Source of the DNA: Rhynochetos jubatus
Lineage: Eukaryota > Chordata > Aves > Eurypygiformes > Rhynochetidae
Assembly: GCA_027574665.1 (NCBI GenBank)
Contig: CM050690.1
Span: 41,283,665-41,347,664 of the forward strand
Direction of reading: 5' to 3'
DNA length: 64,000 nt
Shown here: in pieces, positions 47,176 through 62,900 of the stretch
Numbering within the stretch: the first letter of the stretch is position 1
Layout: every line of letters starts with the position of its first letter
The notes under the pieces: generated by a model
Seen by the model: only the letters and a program-made list of their open reading frames with translations
Database searches by the model: none
What the model was told of the DNA's origin: nothing
Position numbers and translations under genes: made by a program

Positions 47176-50100
47176 ATGCATATTCAGTCCATTTTTTCTT
47201 TGTTTGGACGAGCATGGCTTTTTTGTTCATATTTATACAGCTGCGAGTGAAAGCAGGAAAAAAAACCTTACAGACCTCAGGGAAGGGTGGACCCTGAGAG
47301 ACAACTTTTTTAACATTGCCGGGCAAAGGAGCCCAAAACTTTATTTGATTGGAACAGCGAGGCCGGGAGCAAGTGTTTTGGGAATGAAAAGCTTTCCTCC
47401 TCAGCAGAGCCACGTGAAGTTTTCTCCACATACTGATTTTGTTGCGTGTGGACAATGGTCTCTTGTATGCAATAGCCATGCCATGAAAGGGACCTTCTGC
47501 TGGCTAGCATTCCATTATGAATATTAATTTCATTCTTGGGTTGCTTTGTCTGGACGTGTATTTTTACCCCTTTCATTCCTTCATTGATTGCCTTTGCTTG
47601 TTTGTCTGGATAATTGTTATGCTTACTGCATGGGCTGCTTTTTCACAGTTAGTACAGTGCTGAGACAATAGGCACTTTATTCTTGGGCGGTGGGTCTGGG
47701 GAGCACCAGTGGAGAGCACGTCCCAGTGCCTGGACAGAAGGCAGCTTTCTGATTGCAACTGCCTTCCGACACTGCTTTGCAAGGACTTCATTATCTTTCC
47801 AAAGGTGGATGTTGATACGTGCCTTCAGTGAGGGTATCAGACCCGAAGGGAGTATTTAATTTAAATTATGTTTGCTACTCGTGATTGTTTCTGTACTTTT
47901 CAAATACAGGGAAGGAGACTTTTTCTGTCTTTGCTACTTGTTGAACTACTGCTGTATGAACATTCATGTGACTTTAAAAAGAACAGAGGAGGAAAGTGAA
48001 TGATGCAAAGCTGTTTGGTGAACCTACTTTTTTGCTGGGAGTTGTACTGTAGAGTATTATGTTTAGATTCATGTTTAGATCTTTAATCAGGCTTTTTTAC
48101 TGTGTGTACACTATTGAAAAGAGCTGTTAAAGTGGCTGACAGATGTTTAGACACAGGCACTATGAAATGTTTGTGTAGCAGATTTCCTTAATATTGCATG
48201 TGCAAAGGCTTGTGTTTTTTCTAAGGAGCACGCCTTAAGTTTAATAAAAGTTTCTGTAAGGACAGCTTTCAGTAAGCTGGCATTGCTTTCAAAGGGAAAA
48301 GAAAATCAATACTTTCACTCCATGCAGTATTTTATCCTGAACAGTAATCTGTAAAATACAGGTAATGTAAATGTTAGCTGTCACTAGTTTGTATTTCAAG
48401 CACGCTTTAGAAGAGGAGTTTAAAAAATCTTGACTGTTAAGCATGGGTGAAATTCAAATGGTATTTTGTCTGTGCATTCTATTTTGTACCATATTTCTAA
48501 TTTATAAAGTTGCAGTTGTAGACATTAAGGTAAACTCATGTGCAATGCGAATTGTTTTCTCTCAAAGGAGAAGTACCTTCAATACCATAGTGTACAAAAT
48601 ATTATCACAGAATTTATTGTGTAATTATTTACAGTAAATTCCTGTCAGGAATGTGCGGTATAAGTGAAGCCTTAAGATTTCTGTGTGGAAAAAAAAAAAA
48701 AAAGAAAAGAAAAAGAAAAAAGGAAGGCAGACTTTGCTATTTTTCTGCTTCTGCTTTTCCTGGATGATTGTTACTCATAGTTATAAAAAAGTTCATTAAC
48801 GTATGCTGTTACGACAGGCATCATTACAAAACTTGGTGTTTTTCCATTATAGTTAAGCTATCTGCTTTATAATTATTTTGCAGCATGGATGTTCAACATC
48901 AAATTTAGTTTGAATATTCCCAAAATAATGGCTTCTTTTTTTATCTTTTTTTTTTTTTTTAAGTAATTACATTGTAACTGTACTCTGGAAAGCAGCATTT
49001 TGTCTTTCTTTTTAAATGAAGTCAACTGAGTATTTAGTAAGTGAAGTCTGTAAACCAACTATGGTATTGTAGCACTACTCTGTTGTTTCCTATCTTACTG
49101 TTTATTTCATTCAGATTCTTTTATTTAGCTACAATAATAACAAATCCATTTGACAGGGAAAACCAAACAAACAGAAATTACACACACTCTCCATCTGTGT
49201 TCTCTTGAATACGGACGTATTTACTAAAACACAAGGGAGCAAAAGTTGTACTGAGAATGCACTAAACAGCTAAGTGCAAACAAAAGTAAACTTTTAATAT
49301 ATTAAATATCAGTAAATATATGGAGAATTGTTGACTGATTGTCTAAGCCTTTCAGACGGTTGTAATGTGACCATCTTAGTTGCACATCATCTTATTTTTG
49401 CATTTAACTTTGTGCTGAGGGAAAGAACATGTTCAGTGAAGAGACAGAACCTACATACAAGTTCAGTTCAGTACAGCTGACAAATACTCTAGAATTCTTT
49501 AACTGAAAAATCTTCATTTATAAAGTGAGGAGGAATGATGATGAGGGTGATTGAGAGGGTGATACCCACGGAAACATCAGATATTTTCTACTGTCTCTTC
49601 ATTAGCAGAAAAGGGCTAGTTTGGGATTACAGTCATATGGTGTTTTGTGATTGGCATTACAGATTTAAAAATTCATCACTTTAGACATTTAAAATTTCAA
49701 ATCTAAGTAGCTATTTACAAAACTTTGTGGCATTGTTGTTTGGCTACTGGGTTTTGATTGTGGGAAAGGTTTCCAAATATTTACATCTCAGGCACATATT
49801 GAAAGCTCATGTGATAAATCTGTGCCAAAGTCTGAATGTAGGTTTATGGTTGTCAGATCATTTGCTTGCAGATTTATAGAGGGTAAATATATATTCTAAA
49901 AAATCTCTTCTTCTTAGTCTGAAAACTCTATTTTTGTACACATATATACATGTATGGGCAGTAGAGGCAGAGAATGAATAATAGCCGGTCTATTCAAAAC
50001 TGTTGGAAAAAAGTATTGAAATCACAGGTTTGTGTTAAGAACAATCCAGAGACAACTAGGAAGTCCTGATTTTCTGCAAATACTGCCCATTCCCTTTTGC

Positions 50101-53100
50101 TTAATGGCTTGATCTTATGATCAAAAACATCTTAACAAAATCTTGGAACAAGAGGTTTGTCGCTATGAAGTTTATCACTTTTTATATTCTACTTTATATT
50201 TTTGCTTTCAGAAAGCAACATTTTTAAAAAGGAAGATATCAAATAGTATTAGGGCTTTTTTAATAGGGCATATAATCCCAAATGGAGCTAAAATAATAAC
50301 AATTTAGATGCTATATTTCAGCATTAAATGAATTATTTCAATCCTAAATTTATTAGTAAAGTCAGGTTTTAATGTACTTTTTGGTTTAAAACAAACATTA
50401 ATCACATTCCAAGGGAGCTGCAGTATGTCAATATTTTGCAGTAGCACATCTGTGCAGTTTTCTAATTTGGATTAAAATGATATTCATAACACAACAACTC
50501 CATCAGTTGTTCAGATGTACAGCTTGTTAATGAATCCTTTGTTCTCAATAATGACTTTTAATTAAATGATTTAGAAACAAATGTCAGTATAACTGTGGAC
50601 ATATTGAACATGCTGTGCTTATTCATGGACGTAGAACACAATATCTTAATTCTATAAATTTCAGTGGGAGGACTGTGTAAAAGAAAAGGGTTAGCTCAAG
50701 GTTATATTCGTAAGCTGTTGTTCAGTTTTCCTTATACAAAAATGCAAACAGTGCACAAGTTCCTTTTTTAAATATGTAATGGTCATTCTGAATGCTTAAC
50801 CAAAAGATATCTTTTTTAAAACATCCTTTATATGCTTGTGAGACACCATAAGTGTCTCATTTTAAGTTTTAGTTCAGAACACTTACATTTCAGTCTATAA
50901 TAAATACCCAGCTCAGGTACTATGTACATTTAGTATGTCTCAGAATTAGAGTGTTTAAGATCAGAAAGATCTGTCTGGAGAACTGTAAAACTCGAATGCA
51001 CATTCGTTTCTAATGTTTAATGTTTTTTATTATGGAACAGGGGAATAATCTTCCTCCATCAAGGAAATGCCTAGAAGTAGCAGGGACTTTAAATGCTAAC
51101 AGCATACACTAGTGTAGAATGAAGGTGCTGTTGTTCATGTTTAATACCACTTCACTGCCCATTTTAGAAAAACAGTTTCCTTTAAAGAAAAAAAAAAAAT
51201 ATTTGTGCTTATTCACAAGCACATATTTTTCTAATTCCTTTGTGTCTTTTTCCTTTTGTTCCCGTGCATATTAGCTGTATATTTCCTGTTAGATTTGCTG
51301 CTGTGAGGTGTTTCTGCGTGAAACAACTTCTTCTACTTGTGCTTCATACTTGTATCCTGCAAGAGCCCCACACAGGGGGTCTGAATGTGCCTCCCTTTGT
51401 CTGCTCATTCTGGCAGTGTTAGCAGTTTTCTTACGAGGAAAGCCGTACATCAACGATACCGTAAACACGTTTGCGTGTGTGTGTGCATGTGTCTGCCTGG
51501 CTAAATATGCGTGCACTGTGTTGGCTTAAGGCATGAGCCGAAGTTCACTGAAATCGGGGGAAAGTGACTATTGCATTCTAAAGCAGCCGTCTACAACATT
51601 ATGCTTTATGTAACGTGTCTGAATTTATACAACCGCAGCATTCAAGATGTAATTAACACTGGTGTTTCATTTACCTGTTCAATAACGGGTTTCCTTTGTA
51701 ACTTACCTGAACATGTACTATGATTGAGGAAATACATGTATCAAGCAAGCTATGGCACCTTGCTGTGACTGAATCTTCTGGAGGACCTACAGAAGTCTTA
51801 TGCAACTCATAATAAATTTGCTTTTTCTGTTCTGAAGTTATCAGTCTGTTCTTTCCTCTTTTTTCGAGATACTTGTTTTCTTTGCACCAATTTAATTTTT
51901 TAATTATAAAAAAAAAAGTCGTTTTCTACCTGGAATTTATGATGATTGGTCCCTGATGTTATTTGATGATTGTTGAGTAAAAATTCTGAAGAAATAAAGC
52001 TGAGTTTTCTACACTCTTACACTGATAGATTGAAAATTCTACCAAAACTGGAAACATATTTACTCTTTAAGATATATTTTCAGGCTATTTTCCTAGTGTA
52101 AAATATCGATCTAAAATCTTGAATAAAGCAACTTCAGTAAAGAAATGGAAGACCTAAAATAAAGACAGACAGGTGAAAATTAAATTAGATATAGAAGTTA
52201 CTAGTGAAAAAAAAGGTGACAACGTCACTCCCTTAGTACATGCGAGAAATTAGAGATGGCTAGGTATTAGACACAGTGTGTCTCAGATTATAGCATCATG
52301 ACAAAGACAGTTTGAAGAAGTAAAAGCTGCATTGAGAACAAATAAAATCTGCTCTTTCAAACCTGTAGACTGAATATGATTAGGAAATAACTTTTGTCTT
52401 CTTTATCAACCGCTACTAACAACTTTACCATCTTGTGCAGTTACACAGCGATATCATTAACTGTCTTAAAAATTTTACTACAGCTATTCAGAATTCTAAA
52501 CAATAACACACAGTCAAATATTTTAACAGTTCTTGTACTTTGCAATGTCATGTAAATATTTAAGTTCTTCTGTCCTTGTACTGGCATGCGTGTACAACTA
52601 TTTTGTTTAAGCAGAGGTTCAGTGTCAAATCTCAAATTGTCACTGTAAGATGTCAGTATCTCAAAGATGTTAAATACCGATGGGGGAGATTGTCTGTGTT
52701 GCATATTTTTATATGATGGCTCCCTTCTCAGGGAATCTCAAAGAATATTACCTTCCAATGGAAGAGAAACAAATTCTTGGTAAGACAAGAAAAGACTGTG
52801 GACAGAGAGGTTAGACTGGGTGGAAGAAAATGTGACATAAGGGTTTTGATGTATTCCGTATAGTAAAGACTTTTGATTTCTTCCAGGTAATAAATTTGAT
52901 CCAATGAAGTTATGTGGTCTTTGATTTAGGGCAAACAATCTGTAAAAGAAAGCTATTACCGAAACCTATTCATCTTGAGAATTGTGGATACAATATAGCA
53001 GATATGTTCCCCTAAAAAACAAACAGAGGATCAGACTGAATCCTTTAATATTGGGCTTTTAAATGAAACTAGTTTAATATTTGTAATGCTTCATCTTCAT

Positions 53101-56100
53101 ATTGTGGCATTGCCAAGTTGTCCTGTTTAACCAGTCACATTCCATTTGCTCTGGCAGACTCTGTTCTGACTATCTTTTTCAAGTTTTGAGGAGCTCTGCT
53201 TTTATAACAACTTTAAAATTACCTGTTAGTTAACCATAAAAGGATATTCTGCAAGATTCTTTCACTGGAAACAACTAACTGTGCTAATTCTGTGTACGAA
53301 GGCATCATTGTGCTACTTCAAAGTAAAATTTAGTTTCAGAAACTGTGAAGATATACTGCACCACCCTGGAAGGCTGATGAGGCTTTTATCTGTCAGAATA
53401 CCATGCAGACATGCTGATAGAGTTTGTTAAGCAGAGCTTACTGCCTCAGCTTCCCAGCCACTATACGGTTCCTGCATGGGTGTTTGCCAATCAAGGTTTT
53501 CTCACTTGCGTCTTTGAGGAAACCGGGAGGATGGTGGTGGTGTTTGCTTGATTGCCTGTTTGTCTGCTGCCCATAATAGCACTATGTTTTCTTATTTCAT
53601 CAGCCATTGCTCTCACAGAACAGTCTTCTCCCTGGCTTTGACGGCAGTCGAGGGCCCTGTCCCACTAAGAAATGGGGATAGCCTACATAAGCCTGCCTAA
53701 ACATATTGTGAGGTTATTTGGATCACCAATCAATTTATCTTGGAGTGCATTTTCACGGGCCTGACATTAGAAGGAGGTATTACGTGTATCTGACCTGAAG
53801 GCTGACATTTATCCACCCATTAAGCATGGGAGATGCAACAGCACTAGGCTCCACCTTACACCTGGGCTTAGGGGTATAGCACAACCCTAACACCGTGAGT
53901 TTTCTGTCCTTGGTACTGATAATTAGCAAGTTCAAGTGGCAAGTGAGGACTCACAAGGCAGAATCTGAACTTACTTAGCCATTTGCTTCATTTGAATTAT
54001 TGTTAAAGCTTTCAGTAGCCATTTCAGATGGTTCCCACCAGCAGCACCATGACAACAGTGTGCTTTTCACGTTAATCTTGTCAGCGATATGTCTGATTCC
54101 AATTTCATGTTGTGTCTTGTAAAAATCTGTTCTTCTCAAATAAACTGTTTATGAATCCGGAGATGATTCCAGAAGGGAAAATAATTATGGGTTTCATCTG
54201 AGGCCGAGACCACCTTAGATAAGGAGTATTTGTTAGCAAGAGAAGGGAGAAGAAATACTTCTGTTCTTCCTCAGGAAGTTACATTATGGTTAACACTGCT
54301 GCACAAATAATTAGAGCAAAAACTTACTTTAGAACAAAGTAAATATGATAATAGCAACGACATGTCAGTTCTGAATTACTAAAAACTATTAACCAAAGTT
54401 AATGTGGTACAGTGACCTTCAGACCACTTCATGCAGATGTGTTTTTCCATTGTGCTACTAGAATTATCTCAAGGTATCTCACTGGCAAGTGGTAGAGCAG
54501 AATATAATCAATTGTTAGTGTTCTTTCACAAATCAATAGCAAACTGACATCGTTAACTGACAGAATATCTACACTGAGTAGCATACAGCCATTCAGATCC
54601 TCAGTCCATCTGATTGCCTTGTCAGTGTCAGCAGATACTGAGGGTGTTTTAAACTCTGAAATGTCTTACTTCTTGTTGGAGTGAATAATTTCATTTATAT
54701 GGCACAGTGCTGGGCATTTTTGATATAATATTTGTAAATCTCTGTATCTCAGATTATACTGATGTGTGTTTAGAAGTTTCCTGGCATCTAATGTGAAGAT
54801 TGTCCCCTGCTTGACTAATTATAGTGACTATTCTAACTTTCTGTGTATATTGTCAACAGCAAAAAATTGTCCATGCAGAAGTACCAAATGTGAAAAGCAC
54901 GGAGGGGAAAACACTCACCTGTATTAGCTCTTAGGAAGCTTTCCAAGTAGAAGGCCTGTTTTCATCTTGCTCCAATTTAAACTTCTACACTTATTAAGAC
55001 CCAGTGAAGACAGAACTGCAGCTCACCTGTTTCAAAGGTATCCTAATAAATATTTTATTCCAAAGCATTTTGGAAGTCATTCAGACCTTTCCTTAAAATT
55101 CCAAATGACTTTTATAATATGATAGCCTGGGTAGCATTTGTTGTGGACTTCATATGCAGATGTTTTTAGAGTTGTTTCATTTTCTCAGCCTATAAAATCA
55201 GATTTAGGGTGGTCTTTTTCTGCAATAGTTTGCAATAAGAAACAGAAAAGAGTATCTAAGAAAATCTGGAATGTGCATTATCTACTTTAAGCAGAAGTTG
55301 GTCTTTAAATAAAGAATCTGTCAGCTTAGGTTGGTTTGGCTTTTTCTTTTCCTTCACATGTTGCTGCTAAAATTAATTAAAACTGTTTAAGCTGACCGTT
55401 TGAAGGAACTGAAATGGAGGTTGTGTTCTGCAGCCTATTCAGGTAGGTTTTCTTAATGAATTCCACAGCAGTGGCAGTGCCCTTTGGTGCATGTTCTGTA
55501 TAGCCAAGATGGAGTTGTAATGTTAGTGCAAGGTTTGACACAAGGACAGAAATTGTCCAGAATTATTTTGCTGGTCCTTGGTGTTGTCATTCAAGACATG
55601 GATGGTGATTTACTCACCCTGTGCTGTCCTGCACTCTACAGTTGATCCACAATTAACTCGTTACGTGTATCTTGTAATCAGGAGGTCTTGATACACAATG
55701 ATGAATGTATCAGAGCCTTTCTTTTCCTATCAGCGTCCTACATTTTTGCCAACAATAATGAGCTGTCACAGTGTGAGTTCTGGAGACGAGATTAGTGCAC
55801 GGAAGAATGAGTAAACCTGTACACTAGGAACATAATTAAATCAAGCAGAACATAATAACAAGCACGTTACAGCAATTTGACACGAAACTTGGACAGGCTG
55901 CTAAATTGCATACGTACACAAAACTGTGCTTCGTTGTTACACTTTAACGATTAGCAGTCTTGGTGGTACCATGTTCATTATCGCCCAACTTGGCATAGCT
56001 TGTTTTCCCTGTGTGCGCTGTTAACACAGACTGTGAAGCATACGCCCGATGCTCTGTTTTCCACACACGGTGCTTTTTGGCGACGCACTGTTTGTATCAG

Positions 56101-56695
56101 AGCAGCGGGAATTGCAACAGCACGGGTTTGGAAATTGGCTTGAAGTGTAAGGCCAAGCAGGTATGGCTCTAAGGTACGTAATCTGCTTCTGTAGGAGGAG
56201 AGGAGAAGCTGGGTGACTGATACCTCTCTAAAAAAACCACTCAGGTTTCTCCTGCATTCCAGGCAGCAGTGGAAGAGAGAAATTCGAGGTTAGACGTGGG
56301 CCCCAAAGTGGTGATTGCTTTGTAATGGAAAAAATTCAATTACGTGAAATATTAGACCTGTCTCTCTGCCTTAGCTCTCCTCAATCTATTTAGGGATAGT
56401 CAGGAAAAAAAATGAAACTTCCCAACAGATGCCTGGCTGCCTGGGTACAGAGAGGAAAACCATAATTTGTCTGTAATCCCTAATGCAAACAGTTGTTCAT
56501 TAAGAAACAAAACTAATGTAATCTTGATGATTTGCTTGGATTTCTACTCTATCATGGTGTTTTGTACAGCTGGCAGGCTAATGTAATTTTACTTAGAAAC
56601 CCAAAGCAATCTGGTACTCAGACAACACCATGTAGATTTAGGTAAATTTGGGGCTCAGATTAGCATAATACTAACTAATCATGAATATCATTTGC

Positions 56696-56972
56696 ATTAA
56701 TTAGAGTATTGGGGAAAGATTGTTTTTAAATGGAAGAAAATTGAAAGAAAGATTAAGGGCAAGGGCTTACAAACCTAGTTTTGCTTTATGCAAGAATATA
56801 ACAGATGATTTCTACTATAATGCCTAATATTTTCATGTGTAAGTATTAATTAGAGTATCAGGAAAAGATTGTTTCTAATTGGAAGAAAACTGAAAGAGAG
56901 ATTAAGGGCAGAGTTTATGAATCTGCTTTTGCTTGATGCCAGTATGTAGCAGATGATTTCTCCTATAATGCC
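56696..56972. repeat. Diverged tandem duplication, 149-bp period
   Basis: A copy at 56696-56824 and a copy at 56845-56972 both begin ATTAATTAGAGTAT and end CTATAATGCC, with shared internal words GGAAGAAAA, GATTAAGGGCA and CAGATGATTTCT in the same order and spacing. Identity is roughly 80-85 percent by eye. The copies are separated by 20 bp. The first is preceded by an ATTTGCATTA octamer-like site. There is no coding signal. Confidence 0.9.
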
Positions 56973-59900
56973 AAAGAGCTTAATCTGTAAAGGATAGGGT
57001 GCCTAATACACTACACAGTAGAGACACTACAAGGATTTTTTCCCAAATTAGGTTTATTTCATGCTAAAAGAAAACTAGATGTTCTATGAATACATCCATG
57101 GTATTGCTAACAAAATTAAACTGGTTGGGTAGGAAAAAAATTACCTTTGAAAACATATGATGTGGTATAAATTGTGATTGAGCCACAGTGGTTTAGCATT
57201 TGGTATGGTTGGTTTCTTAATAATTATGGCATTTCTAAGTTATCTTTGTGCTTTCTTTAAAAAAAAAAAGAAAGAAGGTTCAGTATCTATGCTTCAGACT
57301 ATGTAACAAATCTATTCTAAGGTGCTCTCCCTGTTAAAGCTATGATCCAGATATGCAACACCTCTCTTCCTTATATTGCTCTGGTCACTCGAGGCTTTGG
57401 GAGCAGATTTTATGGATATTTTAAATATCAGATTAGGAAAACATTTACCAGATATTCCTTAGCCTGCAAATATTTTCAAGACTGCCCTGTATGCTAGTTA
57501 TTACTATTTGCTACTGTAACAGGTATTACTGGTGATAACACAATTTCTTCTGTGGTACCAAAGACTTCTTGGTTAGACAGTGCAATTTCAAAGTAATGCC
57601 TTGTTAGTCATTCACATTAAAGTAAAACTGTGTGCAGTAGCAGGTCTAATTTGGAAGAGTGTAGGGATATTTTATAGTGGAGCAGTGTTTTGTGTATCCC
57701 TCACATACATCGCCTGTTCTTACAGGCCCAGTAATAAAGACATCTATTCACTTGGAGACATAATCCAAAACTTAAATCAATCTCGTCTCTAGCTAGACTC
57801 TTGAACTTCTGTTTCATTTGAGTCCTTTTATGTCACCAGGCATTGAAAAACTTTTATGGATACACTATCACACTTCTCTGTCCTGGGGGAAAATGCGTTT
57901 GTACACTTACTGTGTCTGCGAAGAGGGAAGGATGAAAAACAGGCAATAGACATTGTGTTGTGGAGGTAGGGCTGAAATCATGCTGGTCTTTCTCAAAGCA
58001 GCCTGTGAGGCTTTTCAGTGTTTTTATAGTAGGGGCTGAAAAGTCTTTGTCAGTGATTTAAACTTCTGCATAGATGTGTTCTGTGAGATAAAAATGTGAG
58101 GGCAACTACAGCAGCTCAACAGCTTGAGAGATCTTTAGCCTTCTCAGGTATCAGGCCATTAGATAGCATCGAAGCGGAACAACCCTCAGAGTGATGCGTC
58201 TACTTTATGAAAAGCAGTGAAATGAGTTTAGCCAGGTCTCATGTTGCTGAGAAAGTGTTCAGGCTACCTTCTGGAAACATTTTCATTTTCTCAAGGTTGC
58301 TGCTTCTCAAGCTGAAATAGCGTGCACTGCTGTAGGTTAATTTTGCCTCCCAAGTAATGCCTCGTGAGAAATCCAACACAGTCATCTGTGGAGTTTAGTG
58401 GCCAGAGACTTTTTTTTTTCCTTTTCACACGAGGCCTATCTTGATATTGCTAGCATTTAACTTTAAATGAATCTTCCTTTGCATGATGATCTGCTGTATT
58501 AGAGAAATTGGATGATGTCTGGTGAAATTCTATACATAATTATTTCCCCAAAGCATAAATGAATAAAGAAAGGATAGGTACATTTAATAACGTCATATAG
58601 TAGTGTGGCTTGTATTTGACAATATCCATGTCCCTGCAGACAGCCCAAACATACTGATTTTCAAAGTACTTCAGTGATGAGGGCAAATATTCAAGGAATT
58701 ATCTTTTTCAACAGGATGAAGGGCAGTCGTTTAAGGAAAGGAAAGCTTGAGTGCATCTCCTAAGCTGTTTGACTGGAAAGAGAAAATATAATTCCACCAT
58801 GAGAGAAAACAGGACAGGAATCCACAGTTATATATACACCTATAGAATATTACCCTAAGTAGTCATTATAAGAATATCCACAATACTCATGGCAATGTAG
58901 TGTAAAGGGTTTTAAACGTAGTTAGGCTGTCTCTGAATAAGAAGCAGGTTCATTTATCATCTGAGCTCTAGCTTTTGTACTAACGTTTCTTAGACTAAAT
59001 TCTGTGGGGTGTATCCCTAGGCCAGTGTTGCAGTGTGTGGTACAGGTGCACTCTATGGCTAAAGGTCAAGAACATGCCCGCTAGCCAAGAAATCTGAGCA
59101 CTATTGCTGAATCTAAATTCTTTGTGCTGAATCTTCCTGCCAAGCTCAAAAATACTGTAAAACATCCTTTCCTTAACTGCTAATAAATGCACTCAGAACA
59201 GCAATTATGAAAGCTTCCCCACCTAACACATACACACAAAAAGAAGCAGCTGAGGAAGGAGAGACACAGGAGCTCTGAGTTCCTCAGGTACCCCAAAAAG
59301 AACAAGATAGGAAATTTGATTTAAGCAAACTTTAAGGTCGATGTTCTGTGGATAAAACTGCATAGCAAGAAGCGCTGGACCCCTTACGCCAACCCTTATG
59401 TTGAATGGAAAGGTTATTTGTTCAAAAAAACACAAAAGCTCCAAAAGTACTTCAAGGTGGTGGTCTTATCAGACCTATCTTTGGTTTTTTCTGTGCTGTG
59501 TAGACAGGAGACCAACACCGGGAAACACAGTGGTTAACAATTGTGAAACGCTTGCTTTACAGAAAATATTGGTACATAGATTTTGCAAGTACTTTAACAC
59601 AGATTGTGGGTTATAAATTGATTTTCCTAACTATTTTTTTCATGAATCAAGTATTTCCTACTTCTCATCAGTGAAACATCCATGTTTTTCCATTTTTGTT
59701 TATTTAGTCCTTAGGACTGGAAATGGGGAGGGGGAAAGAGCAGACAGGCAGAGAGAAGATAGCTCACAGATGGGCAGCCAGTAACTTGTGTATTAGGATC
59801 ATGGCCAGAAAAACATATGACAAAGATTAAATTTCCTGCTCTGCCATTTCCCATACCTGAAATAGATGAACAGTCAGTGAACGCAGTACCATTTTTTCTG

Positions 59901-62900
59901 CACTTGTGCAAGAGTTTTAGGCAGGATCAGGGGCTCACTTCAAGTTGTTTACAAACTGGAATGAAAATTGAAATGTGGGAGATACACCTTTCATCTAAGC
60001 GACAGAGAACAAAGACTGGAAATTGGGCTTCCCGCACTGTTGATGTACTCTACCCATCAAGCTGCTGTGGCTGCTTTCCTTCCCCACCCTCTTCCCTACT
60101 TTTCTCATTTCATGAAAAATTACATTCTGCTTCTATTTCTGGTTGAAATCTTATTTACGTTGTTAATTTTCTATTGAAAGTTTTTATTTTGATTATTTGG
60201 CCTTTTAAAGAAGAATGTTGCTTCAGCAGGAATTCCCACCCAGCTCAAATCCATGCGTGGATGAAGAGTGTGTGAAGGTTTTCACCATTAAATTCATGTT
60301 TAGATTAAAAGTATCTGCAGTACTAAGTTGAGCAGAGTTCTCACCTTTAAAAATGTCTCAGCTGGTCGCAGTCGGATCTGTAAGTGTGAATGCACAGCAC
60401 ATTTTTTAAGAAGTGGAATTCTCCCTGTGCTGGTGCCTAAGAACAGCGGATACAAATCAGTAAGAGGTGTGATCAATCACAAGCAACATTTTTAAAGCAT
60501 TTTAGGGCGTTACAGCTCCTCACCTGGATTTTTTACCCTCAGTTTTGTCGCAGTAATGGCTTCAATGTGTGTGCTCTTTCTGGCAATGCAGTACATTTTG
60601 TTGCTTTACTCCAAGCCACCGTTGGAATGAAACCAGATGTAATGTATCCTAATACACAATGTTTTGAACTAGGGCTTAATTCACTGTGCTTAACACACCG
60701 GTATATTCAGTTCTCTTTTGAATGCTTATGGGCTTGGCTGTCTCCAAATATAAGTAAGTTTAATATAACAACTGCTTGAAACAAACACTAAACCTTGTTT
60801 GTAACAACGGAGGTAAAGGAAAGTTTTTAGAAAGCGATAGTATTTATGACTTTGCTTTCCAGGAACACTCAGGTTTGCTCATTTTCTTCTCAGGCTGTAA
60901 CTGAGAACACTCCATGCCTGTAAATCGATGTGCCAGGTGAATCCCCCAGTGATTGTCCGATAATAGCAATCACCGCAGCTCCTACAACTTCACCTGATGA
61001 TTTTTCTTGGAGACAAGCCAGACACAAAGCTATGCCAGGGCATTGCTTTGACTCAACCCCAGCAACACACAGGGAGGGATTTCCCTAGTGGAAAGAGCTT
61101 CCTATGGTGTAGATGTGCACGTCGAGCAAGTGGCCATAGGCTCCCTGTATGGTTACTAGCAGCTTGGTCAGGGGAGTTCAGGCAGGAGTTTCTCCCTTTA
61201 GCAGATAGCCGAAGCAGGGTCGCTGAACAGGCGTTGTCTCGCCTGCAGTTTAACTGGCTAAGGAGTCATCCTTTCGCTCTGTCGAGCTACCATTATTTTA
61301 AGTGTCATTTCATATAATTTCAGTTGGCTATCTGGAAAGAAATTGCATGGTGACTTTGGTAAATTTTCCTCTGAAATCTTTGAGTCTCTTTAGATTAATG
61401 TTGCTTTTCTTCTGGCTTTTAATATATTCTTAAGAAATGGACTTACTGAGCCGTCTTCTGCGTAATTTATGTGGGCACTGCACTGAGGAACATTTTTATA
61501 GAAAGTAAATGGTTTTGTCTTTAGGAATGTTTGAGTAAGAGAACAAGGTAGTCTTTGTCTGCACTGCTTTTATTAAAGATTCATGAATAGCCATATTTCT
61601 GCATATCTATAAATCTGAATGAAGTTTTTTAGTCACGTCCGGTGTCCAACTGCGGCTGTTTCACTGCTTAACTGCGTTGTACATTCTTACAATGACGTCC
61701 CACATTGTACGGAGCTGAGGTATATGTGAGATAGAGTACTTTAAAACTGCGTTACACAACAAGCTTTGAGAACTCAGTTTTGCAAGAAACTTAAGACCTT
61801 AATACAACAATTTGAGCTGCCTACAAGCCTGTTTGTCCTCACCAAACAGGGAGTGAAAGATTTCCTGTAGGGAAGACTATATTTCAGGAGTACTTCTGGA
61901 ATTTACTTCTCTAATTAACCTGAAACTTGAACTAACAACCAGGTGAGTAGCAGCATATGTTTCAAAGGCAAGGCAGTTTGCTCTCCATTTCCAACTGATG
62001 CAGAGGTCATCTGCAGTAACGAAAAATAAGAGGTTTTTCTTAATACTGTGAAATTACCACTAAGTGTTCAGAATATAAATAAAAATATATGATTTTCAAA
62101 AGCTGGTTTTTTTTAAATGGTACTTAATTTTACAGACTTTCTTGCTCTTTTGTCTGTGGTTTGTAACTGACAGGATTGGTCCTTTAGAGTCAAGATGCAT
62201 TGAAATTAAGAAAAGTTTATATTAAGTGAAATTCCAGGAGCAGAGCTTCACTAGCCAAGACACAGTAAGAGAAAATTAGGATTTAATGTCCTCTAGAAAG
62301 GTTCTACACTGCTCGGAAGTCAGGAAAAGGCATACAAGGCCATTTAAATCAGAGCTTTATGGAATAAAGATTAACAGATAAAGAAACAAATACGGTAAAG
62401 GTTTTTTATGAATAGCTTAACGATGAAGAAGAGGTGGAGAATATTCACACAGAGGCCTAAATAAAGCAGAACAAGACCTATTGTGCAGTAAATTTTGTCA
62501 AAAGGGCATCCTGTACACAAAGTATTTTTCTGTTTTATTATGGCTGACCCAGTCTGGAGGAAGGTGCTAAGACATAAGCTCTATGTTTCATTTTCTTTGA
62601 AATGACTTAAACAGAAGAATAATTAAGTTCACATTAAACACAAAATCATGTGGGCATCTCTACAGGAAAATTTCTGAAAGCAACTGTTCAATGTTCAAGA
62701 AAGCAGCCTCTCTGCACAACAGGAGGATAGCATGTGAGAAATTATTTCTGTGACATTAGAGACACTAGCCAGCCCAGCATGGCCCTTTTGAGCTTTGACT
62801 TCCTTCAGTAAGTGATAATGAGCGATTTCCAATCCAAACTTGTGGCTTTTCAATACAGGGGATGTCGAATAAGTGACAAAGGAATTTGAACTGAAAATGA

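Noticed and set aside
51240..51529. Slightly GC-richer stretch considered as the other NFIA first exon
   Set aside because: No short coding segment with the expected N-terminus followed by a donor could be found there.
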